Source: Terebella lapidaria
Lineage: Eukaryota > Annelida > Polychaeta > Terebellida > Terebellidae
Assembly (NCBI GenBank): GCA_949152475.1
Contig: OX424566.1
Location: forward strand, 17,445,177-17,509,176
Direction of reading: 5' to 3'
Length of the DNA: 64,000 bases
Every line of letters begins with the position of its first letter. The first letter of the stretch is position 1. Shown here in pieces: positions 54,225-64,000 of the stretch. Position numbers and translations under genes: made by a program. The notes under the pieces are model-generated. The model was not told the DNA's origin and did no database searches. It worked only from the letters and a program-made list of their open reading frames with translations.

Positions 54225-55101
54225 GCTTACCGGCCCACAAGCCTGATGAGGGCCAATAAGCTATTGTCGTAGTTTTTCGTCCGTCGTCGTCGTCGTCGTC
54301 CGCCACATCATCTTTCAACATTTTTTTTTATCTTTTTTTCGGGCTGATGAATTTGTCCATAAATTTGTGTGAATATGTATTGGGTTAATACCCCCAGACG
54401 TTTTTTTCCTTTTTTGATTGAATCGATTATGCAGTTTTGGCGGCCATTTTTATGCTGAAAATGGCTGTTTTTAAATGCTTTCAACTATAAAAATTATTTT
54501 CTCAAAAACTGTCTGATCAGTTTTGAGATTTTAGTTTCAAAATGTTTCCCTCATTCATCTTTATAATGTGTATAAGTTTCGATGCTCTTGAGTCGCCGGT
54601 CTGCGTGTGGCGGCCATTTTGATATTGTTTACGGGGCCCAAATAGGACTTTCCCATGTTATATTTTCCTATGCTTTATATAATGGGCCACAATGTTCTTG
54701 ATATCTCACTTAATATTGAGATTAGAGACTCGGAATCAATTGTGGACATATAGGAAATGATATATGCTGAATATTCTCGTGACCTTGAATTTGACCTTTA
54801 ACCTCATTTTCAAGGTCAGACGCAAAATGGCCAATATCTCGCTTATTATCAGCTTTACAGCTTAGGAATCAATTGTGGACATATAGGAAGTGATATATGC
54901 TGAATATCCTCATGACCTTGAATTTGACCTTTGACCTCATTTTCAAGGTCAGACCACAAAATGGCTAATATCTCGCTTATTATCGACTTTACAGCTTAGA
55001 AATCAAATGTGGACATATAGGAAATGATATATGCTGAATATGCTTGTAACCTTGAAGTTACCGGACCATCGGTCCGATCACCTCTTGGCTAGCCGGTAAG
55101 C
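54225..55101. mobile_element. TA-flanked inverted-repeat element with internal tandem repeats
   Basis: The inverted ends GCTTACCGGC and GCCGGTAAGC are flanked by TA. Inside are a (GTC)n run near 54284-54301 and about 2.3 copies of a unit of about 130 bp containing TTGTGGACATATAGGAA and CTTGAATTTGACCTTT (54711-55080). No coding region. Such elements are common in marine invertebrates. Confidence 0.65.
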
Positions 55102-55103
55102 TA

Positions 55104-56788
55104 CAGGTCCCTTGGGCCTATGTTTTTTAATTACTGTGTGTGTTTGAAAATTGTTTGACAATCAAAGAAACGTATCGAGTACATGGTTGTTATCGTCAGA
55201 GCACCTCAAACACGTTGAATACAACAAAGTTTGCACTGCTCTGAATTTTCCATGCAATGTTTACGAGACTAAGATAGGCCTATACTTTCTGATGTTTTCT
55301 ACATTACGTACGCATTTGTTATTTCTTTTCTTTAAAAAAACATCTATCTCCAGGCAGACGTACAGGATTATAACATGTCGTCAAATTAAACGGGGAGGGC
55401 GGGCACATGACGGGGCATATAACCACCTTATCGGGCCAACTTGATGTACCCCTTCGCGCCCTGTCTCGCATGTTATTAGGGCCTTGTCGTGATAGCGCTG
55501 CAGGTTTATACAATGCAAGGTATACAGACTATTGTTGGGCCGGTGTACATGTACTTTCAGCCATGTACTGTAGTCAGCCAAGCGATCAGCAATCAGACTG
55601 AGACGCTCAATGTATTCACGGCGACATGCTTTGACAGTGAGAGGATGACAAGATCTAGATACTTGTAGGGAATTTTGAACGATAAACGTTATATTTCACG
55701 TGGATTTAACACTGTATATGTGGAGAGCCTGCAAGTAACAGGGGACCTTTTTCAGTGAGGTGAGTTCTGGTTGTCAATAAACAGAATGGTATTGGTACGT
55801 CTTCCTTATCAGATATCAAATAACTCAACTGATATGATGAGCGATAACGAACATAAGTAAGAAAGCTGCCCATTTGATTATTTCATCCAATATACACACT
55901 GACTAGATGTGTACACGCATTTTGACGATGTACATCATATTTTCTGTACGTTCTTGTTATTTTCGCGCAGGCCGACGCTTACGTATGTGGTTTCTTAGCT
56001 GAGACACTCATAACAACAGCGTGGAGATTTTTTATGAGTGCCTTGTAATGGTCCATAGAAAAACAGGTAGGTACCGCTGAGTGGTCTACATACATACTTG
56101 ACAACCAGGTCTAAGATTTTTCACATTGGTGTGGATGCGATTTTTATTTGCAGCCCTAGAAACGCCTGAAAATAGTGGCCATAGACTGGTATCACACAGG
56201 TTTCTTTTAGTGGTGAAAGGCCAAAAAACAAAACAAAAGCATATCGTTTCTCCCTCACTACTACATTAATCTTAAGCGTATCATGCGTAAAAAGACGCCC
56301 ATATAGCCTACACTATCATATGTCTAGGTCTGTGGGGTGTTGATATTGTGGAATATCCACAACATGCCTACAGCTATATAGTACACTCATATATATAACA
56401 TATCTCAAAGATGTGGATCAAATACCATTTAGTGCAATTGTTCGTGCATGATGTAATGCGGTAAATAAATGTCAATAACATCATGGGACGTTCTGGTAAA
56501 GTTTTTTTGTCTGAATCACTATGTATTATTTTCTGTGTGCATTAGTGCATTATACCTAAATTGTGAGTATAATTTTAATCCTTTATGACACATGGGCTTT
56601 TTAGTTTTATTTTTGACACGCATGTTATCAATACTGTGTGCATTGTGTTGTACATGTAAGATTGCGTTGTCGACAGGTGCCTTGCTATATTTACCGCTAT
56701 GTAAACCGATGATTTACACTAGTATTTGGCGCCATTGAAATGTGCAATAACTAACCCAATACTTGTTATTTCTTTCTCACAAATTCAG
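55104..56788. other. Region upstream of the CHST coding start
   Basis: The first coding exon starts after an acceptor (AAATTCAG at 56781-56788), so at least one noncoding 5' exon must lie in or before this stretch. I could not place it. Nothing else was recognised. Confidence 0.45.
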
Positions 56789-56813
56789 TTTCGAACTTGA
56801 CTGCACGAGTGTC

Positions 56814-59064
56814 ATGTATTTCGGGAAGTTGAAGAGGAATGCCAAGCAGAAAGTCCTCGTCTTCCTGTGTGCCACACTGGTTGGGTATTTGCTCTTTGAC
56901 AGATGGGAGGTCCCCAGAAGGATCAAGGATATCGCCGCCAGGTTCCGAGGCTGTAAGTAGGCCTACATACTATCAGTTTGATAGACAGTCAAGATTTCCC
57001 ACTCTATGCTGTAAATACCTGCTAAAGACCCAGATACAATTAAATTATACCGATTGTTCTTCTACTGTACAAAATATGAATATTTAGAAAGGATTAAAAA
57101 GGTGTCAGACGGACTAAATATTATGTGAGCCGAATGAATTTGATAATTACCTGGTAGCAGAAACCCATAAGAGAGACTCTTATGGGTTTCTGCTGGTAGA
57201 GTAACAGATTGATTACGGTAAAATTCGCACGGATTTTCCTATGAGTTTTCAACAGAATATATATATGAATGATCTGGCTTGCAATCAGAAATTCACCCGT
57301 ACATAAACTCTAGGGCATTGACCTTTTGTGTTTATTGAACAAATGTACAAGCTAATACAAGTGCCTACACTTCAACACATGATCGGGTGATCATATTTTG
57401 AGTTGAGTAGAGTTGAGACTGTAAACTACGGAGCCTCTGAGAGGACATGGAAGAAATACTTTTAGTACATTGTTATTGCGTTCCCTCGCAATATTATTGC
57501 GTTCCCTCGCAATATTATCGCGTTCCCTCGCATTCCGGATCGCGTTCCCTCGCAATCCGGATCGCGTTCCTTCGCAATCCGGTTCCCTCGCAATCCAGAT
57601 CGCGTTCCCTCGCGATATTGTCGCGTTCCCTTGCGATCTTATTGCATTCCCTCGCATTCTGGATCGCGTTCCCTCGCATTGTGCTGACGCCAATGACTTC
57701 TGAGAAGGTTATTCTACAAGATCGCGAGGGAACGCGATCCGGAATGCGAGGGAACGCAATAAGATCGCGAGGGAACGCGATAATATCGCGAGGGAATGCG
57801 ATCTGGATTGCGAGGGAATGCAATAAGATCGCGAGGGAACGCGATCCGGATTGCGAGGGAACGCAATAAGATCGCGAGGGAACGCGATCCGGATTGCGAG
57901 GGAACGCGATCCGGATTGCGAGGGAACGCGATAATATTGCGAGGGAACGCAATATTATCGCGAGGGAACGCAATAACCATATGTCAAAAAATATTTCTTC
58001 CATGTCCTTTCAGCGGCTCCGTAGTAAACTCTATACATTGTACATTATATTTTATGATTGGAGAATTTGACATAATTTGTAAAAAAAAATCCATCGTGTC
58101 AAGAATTGATTTTATATTCTATTGTTCCATAGATCGATGCAAGGGCTGCTCCCTGGATCATATGATTGTTATCCGCGCCGCGAACCCCCTCCCCCAGGCC
58201 ACCGTGCCCGTCCTAGACCCGGACCCCCCGACTCCCTGTGCCTTGGAATTCCGCAGGAGACATGTCCAAAACGTCTGCAAAACGTCACCTCCACCGCGTG
58301 TGAACACTCTCTTCGCGAACTACACAAGCGAGAAGGAGCTGGTCGTCTCCTCTGCAATCTTCGACCTCCGCAGGCGAACTCTCGGGTGTCTAGTCAACAA
58401 AGTAGCTTCAACATCGTGGTATAAGTACTTGGCCAACCACTCTGAAAATGCCACTCCAAAAGTGACAGAAGTGAAGCGTTATAGGTTGATGAACTATGGG
58501 TTAGACAATCGGAATCGCGTGCCATTGTCTAGCATCCGCGAAAGAACTAACAGTACTTGGAAGAGTTATATGTTTGTGAGGCATCCGCTGCAGAGACTAG
58601 TGTCTGCATATTCTCACACGGTTAAAAAACAGAGGAGACATGACAATATTACATTTGACGAATATATGGAGAAGCTGGCTAGTGGGGAGTTCACGGATTA
58701 TGATATCCACTGGTCTAGGTACAGCTCATTTTGTCATCCTTGTGATATCGACTATGATTATATTATTAAGATGGAAACACTGGATATAGATATGAAAGTT
58801 TTGAACAAAATCATGGGCATTGATGAACGAGCAACATTCTCGCAACAAAATAAGAACAAGTATTTCGGAGCTGGAGCTCGGAAGACAAATGCAGACACTT
58901 ATCCTTACGATCAAATTCTCGTGGATTTTCAGAGGAGGAAACCGAGAGTTTTTAACAAAATTCTACAATTATATAGGAAAGACATGGATATGTACGGCTA
59001 TGGCTGGGATATGAGAACAAACAGTACTTGTGGATATGCGAATACAAAACACTCGTGCTGTTAG
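56814..59064 (+). CDS. Carbohydrate sulfotransferase, HNK-1ST/CHST8-14 family, two coding exons
   Basis: Predicted Golgi type II membrane enzyme moving sulfate from PAPS to glycan chains. Exon 1 (coding 56814-56952) gives MYFGKLKRNAKQ and a membrane anchor KVLVFLCATLVGYLLF (residues 13-28). Exon 2 (58133-59064) follows in phase 1 through GTAAGT and CCATAG. Total 356 residues, in the usual range. The lumenal domain has the 5'-phosphosulfate motif CLVNKVASTSW (from Cys132) and the 3'-phosphate motif FVRHPLQRLVSAYSH (194-208), plus two NST glycosylation sites (KERTNST-like and MRTNST). The acceptor sugar cannot be told. An open frame runs from the intron minisatellite into exon 2, but the acceptor and anchor argue against it as a start. 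A polyadenylation signal lies at 59194. Confidence 0.9.
57156..57194. repeat. Perfect 18-bp hairpin in CHST intron
   Basis: AGCAGAAACCCATAAGAG (57156-57173), a 3-nt spacer, then its exact complement (57177-57194). It is too short for a miRNA precursor. It may be the scar or core of a small palindromic element. Confidence 0.7.
57419..58031. mobile_element. Foldback minisatellite element in the CHST intron
   Basis: Two arms in opposite orientation meet near 57700. The outer ends match over about 45 bp (GTAAACTACGGAGCC and GGACATGGAAGAAATA, and their complements). The inner part of each arm is a tandem array of units of about 21 bp, GCGTTCCCTCGC plus AATATTATT, AATCCGGATC or similar, roughly ten per arm, GC-rich. 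The array is open in all frames by composition and is not a gene. Confidence 0.85.
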
Positions 59065-60648
59065 GAAACCATTTTTAAATATTATTTGCTGTTAAAATCA
59101 TTGTTATATACTGTAAATTTATTTATTGAGGTACTCTCAATTATTTCACAGTGAATATCTTGCAGATCTGCTGGTTTCGACACGGGATTCATAAATAAAA
59201 TATATTTTTAAAAACTTCCGGCAGTTCATAACTTGATACTACACAACAAAAATATCCGGGTTGACAACAACATACAAATGCATTTCGAGAATTTTCACAC
59301 TGTTTTGATACTAAATAGGAATTGGAACATATCCTTTTCGAATGTTTTCCTAGATTAATTGAACTGAAAGATAAAAACCTACTAAATGACATGTTACAAA
59401 GAAACGTTTATTTCATTGATTTACTACTTGTAAATTATGTTCACATATTGAGCACGGTCGATTGCAATCTCAGAAACCGCACTATCAGCATTCATGATTG
59501 CTGCCACTGATATGCATAACTTGTTACAGTAGAGAGCTTCGTGATTGATACGTGCATTTCTGAAATAACATTTTGCGGTTCATCGTGATATTACATATAA
59601 TTATACTCTGATATTCAGAACTCGTTTTTGCATAGCCTGTGGCGGATATTTTTGCGGCGCTATATGGTATCGTATTATCACTTAACATACCTCACCTCTG
59701 AGTCAATCGGCAATTTTCTACCAAATTTCGGACTTCTGCAGCTAAAATTGAAAAAGTTGGCAATCTATCTACTAATATTTACAAGAATAAAATAAATAAA
59801 CTTCTTCAAAACATTCACCGATTCAGTAGTTTATAGAGGCTAGATGCATTGCATGAAGGACACACTGCATTTGCAAGAGTTAAAAACAATCGATAAATTT
59901 GATTAGTTATTCACATTGACTATCTTGATATAGCTTTGGCAAGCGTATTCCATTCTGCCAAAGGCAGGGAATTGTTAAAACATCGATCGAAAATGCAGGT
60001 TCAGCCGTTGAGCAGGGTTAATCTTGATACTTCAATTAGATAGATTCTATTTTATACTCTAGTAAATTGGAGTTTCATACTCACAAAAGTAACTGCATCA
60101 TAGTGGTAGTTTCACATCGACAATGTTGAGTGCAATGAGTGCATGGCTCTGTTGGGTCTGTTCATGGAGCATTATGATTGTATTTTTAAAAGTTGGCATT
60201 TGTTTTATTAATCGCGGACCTCGATCTGGAATTCCCCGGTTGTTGGAATTTCCCAGTTTTACACATGTCATTTCCACGTCTTGCACATTTATTGTGAAAT
60301 ACTTACACACCAGCAAGATCTATCAATTCAACCGCGATACAAACTTGTTTGAGAACACCGGAATCATACAAAGGTATTAAACATACACAGGTAACTACTT
60401 TCAGGGGATTGGAACATCGCCTTCCACATTCCGTGAGCGATAATGTGTGTATCTCATGGTGCATGATTTTATGACCATGGTGCAGCAGTGTCAAATATAC
60501 GTTTCTGTCGTACCATGCCAGTCGTCATTTTAAAATTCCTTCATTTGTTTAAGAAACTGGAGATAGATTGACCGATTTGATTTTGTTTCTGAAATATATG
60601 TCAGACATTTTGATTTTGCATTTGTGATTCAGTCAACCACAGCAGACG
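59065..60648. other. Intergenic region between CHST and DHPS
   Basis: This contains the CHST 3' UTR with AATAAA at 59194-59199 and, at the right, the DHPS promoter and 5' UTR. No further gene was recognised. Short open frames lack resemblance to known proteins. Confidence 0.5.
59194..59199 (+). terminator. Candidate polyadenylation signal of CHST
   Basis: AATAAA lies 130 bp after the CHST stop codon in an AT-rich stretch. Confidence 0.5.
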
Positions 60649-63493
60649 ATGGCATCCACAAGCCAGAGCGACACCGCAGGCGGTGTGCCAACTATAGCAC
60701 AGGATGCTGTGATGGTTCAAAGCGGTGAGCTTCCGGTTGAACCGGTTGAGGTCAAAGGTTACGATTTCAATGACGGAGTTGACCATCACAAGCTGCTCGA
60801 GTCATTCAGGACGACTGGCTTCCAAGCTACAAACCTGGGGCTGGCAGTCGAGGAAATTAACAAAATGGTAACAGCTTGTTGTGTGTACAGTGCAAGCAGT
60901 CCTTTGTTAGTTTTGTATAAATTTGTGTGCTTAATATTTATAAAAATCTATATTTTGATAAATAATAAATATGAAACTTATGATGATTAGGTATGTGCAA
61001 TTGAATGTGTCTATATAAAAACTAAATATAACAAATATTAAACTGCCTCTGTCCTTTATTGAACAATACAGATCGACAAGAAGCTTGAACCACTGCCCAA
61101 AGAAGCGGAGGAATCGTTGAATCTCAACCCTTGTAACCGGGAGAAGACGACATGTACAATATTCCTCGGTTTCACATCTAACATGATCTCCAGTGGCGTT
61201 CGGGAAACATTGCGCTTCCTCGTACAACACAACATGGTATGTATTGTGCATACAACAGAATTTAAACAATGATGTTTGAATCCCTCTCTATCATTCAAAG
61301 TACCCTTGAATTATACCATGTTGAATAATATTGTAAAAAAAAATTTGTGATTGTATGAAATAGCTTGCTGTCTATCTTTGAAAATACAAGATTGTTCATG
61401 TGAACTGAACACAATCCATTATACCCCCAATATTTCAGCAGACTAAATCTCTACTATTAAAAACCTACTATCAACATAATGAATTCATAAATACATCCAA
61501 AATATATATTTCGATACAAAGATGTCATATAAATGACAAAATATACAAAAGCAAACCGATTTTAAAAATCCACGGTCACCTGTGCAGGTTGACTGTATAG
61601 TAACGACTGCTGGCGGTGTTGAGGAAGACTTCATCAAGTGCATGGCGCCCACGTACCTGGGAGACTTCGCCTTGAAGGGGAGCATGCTTCGAGACCGTGG
61701 CATCAACCGTATCGGCAACCTCCTGGCCCCTAATGACAACTACTGCAAGTTTGAGGACTGGCTCATGCCGATACTCGATCAGATGTTGAAGGAACAAAAA
61801 GAGGAAGTGAGTCGGAATTTTCGGAGTGTTCCGTAATTGTTTGAATATGTTTGTGTTTGGTATAGGTACAGTGTTCCCCCTCAGATAAGGCCTACCCTCC
61901 TATGACAAAATCAAGGTCTTATCTGAGGGGAGGTCTTCCAAACTACAAACTTGGGGCTGGCAGTTGAGGAAATTAACGAAGTGGTAAAAATAAAATAATT
62001 CTAACGCCACCCAAAAATGACTTTTTAGAGGGCAAAGTCTTTATTGAGGGGGAGGGGGTCTTATCTGAAGGGTACCACTGTATTGGGACTAGTGAAATGA
62101 ACCAACCCAGTTCATTTCCCCACTGTTGCGTATCTTGGTAAGATTTCCCTATTCATCCATGGCATCTATTTCTAACGTGTATCGGTTATTATTCAGGGCA
62201 CTTTGTGGACACCGTCGAAGGTGATCGCTCGACTCGGCAAGGAAATTGACAACCCAGACTCTGTGTACTATTGGTGCTACAAGGTGCGCTGATATAACAC
62301 AAGCAGGAGATTTTAGAGGATCTCGATCACACAATTATAATGGTTTTAATCAATCATAACTATCAATATTCATCCACATCCAGTGTCAAAAATTTTCAGC
62401 ATGTTTCAATAAGTGACAAGTATTATGTATGGACAATGTATATTAACGGTCAGGTATGTGTTCGAGTACTTCATGATTTGTTGCCTTGGTTACAGAATAA
62501 CATTCCCGTGTTCAGTCCCGCTCTGACGGATGGCTCTCTTGGAGATATGATCTACTTCCACTCATACAAAAACCCCGGTCTAGTCATCGATATAGTAGAA
62601 GGTCAGTAATATACTGAATGGTGGAACTATGACACTAATAATGTGGAATACTTATATTCATGTGTGTGATAATACTTGAAAAAATTTTAGGAATACTTTC
62701 TAAGTTATGAGTACACCTCTTGAATGATTACAAAATTGTGATGTTTTATCGTCAGTGTCTACAAATACTTGATGTTTTAGATATAAGGCGTATGAACATG
62801 CAGGCCATGTACGCTGTCAACTCTGGTATGATCATCCTTGGAGGCGGCCTGATGAAACACCACATATGTAATGCTAATCTCATGGCAAGTGAAATTTACG
62901 AGAAACTATTGTGTAGTGTAATAGTATTATATATACGTGTATGGTGAAAAAAAGCAGCATTTACTCTTTCACTGTCCCGATGAAGAGGGAAAAAACAACA
63001 TTTACTTTCACATGAGGAAAGTTCTATAATTAACCATAAACATTACATGTGATTCTCATCATGGCAAAAGGTATCGCATCAAAAATAAATTTGGTACATT
63101 AGGTCTATATGAATGAACGAATTCCATGTCTCTCACCAGAGGAATGGAGCAGACTTCTCTGTGTTTGTGAACACCGCATCGGAGTTTGATGGCAGCGACT
63201 CGGGCGCGCGGCCGGACGAGGCGATATCCTGGGGCAAAATCAAAAAGTCAGCCACGCCCGCCAAGGTGATATAATATTTACAAAAATTTCTTTGCCGCAA
63301 ATTTCCATTCAATCTCTACATAATTATGTCACAAAAATTTAATTACGGGTAATATGTGCATGGAAAGTTTTATATATTTTCACAAAATTTTTTTCTCCAG
63401 GTCTATGGTGAAGCGAGTATTATTTTCCCTTTGCTGGTGGCTGAGACATTTGCGCGGAGGAAAGAATTATTGAAAACTGAAAATAAAGCCTGA
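60649..63493 (+). CDS. DHPS: Deoxyhypusine synthase, eight coding exons
   Basis: Cytosolic NAD-dependent enzyme that moves the butylamine group of spermidine to one lysine of eIF5A, the first step of hypusine formation. Exons: 60649-60867, 61072-61236, 61588-61806, 62197-62283, 62496-62601, 62781-62884, 63140-63265, 63401-63493, giving 372 residues (human 369). Landmarks are [10 protein letters not shown], the NAD-site [59 protein letters not shown] with the expected catalytic Lys333, and the ending FPLLVAETF. Intron 6 starts GC rather than GT (ATG before GCAAGT) and is required for NANLM-RNGADF. The last codons contain AATAAA, which is coding. Near-complete match to the family; single-copy housekeeping gene. 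Confidence 0.97.
61869..62080. mobile_element. TA-flanked small element carrying a DHPS exon 1 fragment
   Basis: Inverted ends CAGTGTTCCCCCTCAGATAA and CAGTGGTACCCTTCAGATAA are flanked by TA (61867-61868 and 62081-62082). Inside, 61935-61986 matches DHPS exon 1 end plus donor (60819-60870) at 47 of 52 positions. All five differences are transitions. A third copy of the CTTATCTGAGGGG end word lies at about 61917. 212 bp, in DHPS intron 3. Confidence 0.8.
62885..62890 (+). other. DHPS: GC donor of DHPS intron 6
   Basis: ATG|GCAAGT is a perfect donor consensus apart from C at +2, the pattern typical of rare GC-AG introns. Exon 7 follows after CTCACCAG. No nearby GT keeps the conserved protein intact. 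Confidence 0.85.
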
Positions 63494-64000
63494 CATTGAA
63501 GTACAAAATGTCTGTGATGTTTTTGATCATTTTAGCTTCATATATTTCACGTGTATTTTCTCTGCATGGATGTTGTACTCGGTGGAGTATAATTGTATCC
63601 CCCGAACAAAGTTCGGCGGATACTATGGATTTACGATCGTCGCGCCGCCGCCGCCGCCGCCGCCGCGTCCGCGTCCGCAGACACTTTCTTGTGAACGCGC
63701 TACAGCTTACAAATCTGAACCGATTTTGATAATATTTTATATGGACATGACTTATGGTGAGATCTCAACACCTGTCGATTTTGGTTGCCATAGCAACCAA
63801 AATAGCCGATTGGCGTAACATTTTGTGCTCAAATTAGCCTGTTTAACACACATGGGTTGTGAACGCTCTACGGGTGGGAGTTTTCGATGAATGATGATGA
63901 AATCGCACAGGCTCAATGAGAAAGACCATCACACGAAACCTATTGTTTTTCAGAATGATCGAATAAATATTAATAAGTTTGAGAGGTTAACTTATTACAA
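63494..64000. other. DHPS 3' flank with a CCG repeat
   Basis: It holds a CGC/CCG run (about 63640-63676), a palindromic word CCGAACAAAGTTCGG (63602-63616), two versions of TTGTGAACGC(G/T)CTAC (about 63690 and 63850) and an X-box palindrome GGTTGCCATAGCAACC (about 63783). Probably a dispersed repeat. A possible AATAAA lies near 63962. No gene seen. Confidence 0.5.

Noticed and set aside
57156-57194. miRNA precursor
   Set aside because: The perfect stem is only 18 bp with a 3-nt loop, too short for a typical precursor.
57470-57990. CRISPR-like array
   Set aside because: Units are contiguous minisatellite copies without unique spacers, inside an animal intron.
57796-58132. Open frame that runs from the minisatellite into CHST exon 2, suggesting a 422-residue protein
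   Set aside because: The minisatellite is open by composition, the CCATAG acceptor at 58132 is good, and the upstream exon supplies the membrane anchor expected of the family.

Overview
The window is nuclear DNA of an intron-rich metazoan. The host genes have vertebrate-like orthologues, AT-rich introns, GT-AG splicing, and dense small inverted-repeat elements. The frequent acatgta words, the reiterated repeats and the gene set suggest a marine invertebrate such as a mollusc, brachiopod, annelid, hemichordate or lancelet. I cannot place it more closely by eye. Exon joins were worked out by hand from splice consensus, phase and remembered protein families. No alignment or transcript data were available.

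Layout, left to right. (1) 1-5386: a two-exon cytosolic sulfotransferase (SULT) gene on the minus strand (3517-4717), with a direct repeat of about 308 bp at 1-308 and 5080-5386. This suggests a tandemly duplicated SULT locus. (2) 5387-7330: a heavily decayed Ty3/gypsy fossil. (3) 7636-18375: a structurally whole-looking Ty3/gypsy LTR retrotransposon with 735-bp LTRs that look identical by eye, gag and pol, a 4-bp TTGG target duplication and a 2.6-kb 3' noncoding region. It is much more GC-rich than the host DNA. (4) 19434-53462, minus strand: one 34-kb gene, the FKBP15 (WAFL/FKBP133) orthologue, with at least 43 coding exons: WH1-like domain, FKBP-like domain, Pro/Gln-rich linker, long coiled coil, acidic region, a tandem array of small exons, a Lys/Pro/Asp-rich region and the conserved [14 protein letters not shown] tail. 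(5) 56789-59064, plus strand: a Golgi-type carbohydrate sulfotransferase (HNK-1ST/CHST family) in two coding exons, with a foldback minisatellite in its intron. (6) 60649-63493, plus strand: deoxyhypusine synthase (DHPS) in eight coding exons.

The most interesting item is the exon array in FKBP15 (21550-30288). Twelve separate symmetric phase 1-1 exons encode variants of one module of about 30 residues with the core [13 protein letters not shown]. Ten copies keep an NPxY sequence. Mammalian FKBP15 works on early endosomes, and NPxY is a known ligand for PTB-type endocytic adaptors, so a multivalent adaptor-binding tail is a reasonable hypothesis. I do not recall such an array in human FKBP15. 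Other notable points are a probable internal alternative first exon with an amphipathic N-terminus (34894-34980), repeated RFX/X-box-like palindromes placed at splice junctions, a small TA-flanked element in DHPS intron 3 carrying a copy of DHPS exon 1 sequence, a GC-AG intron in DHPS, and several foldback elements.
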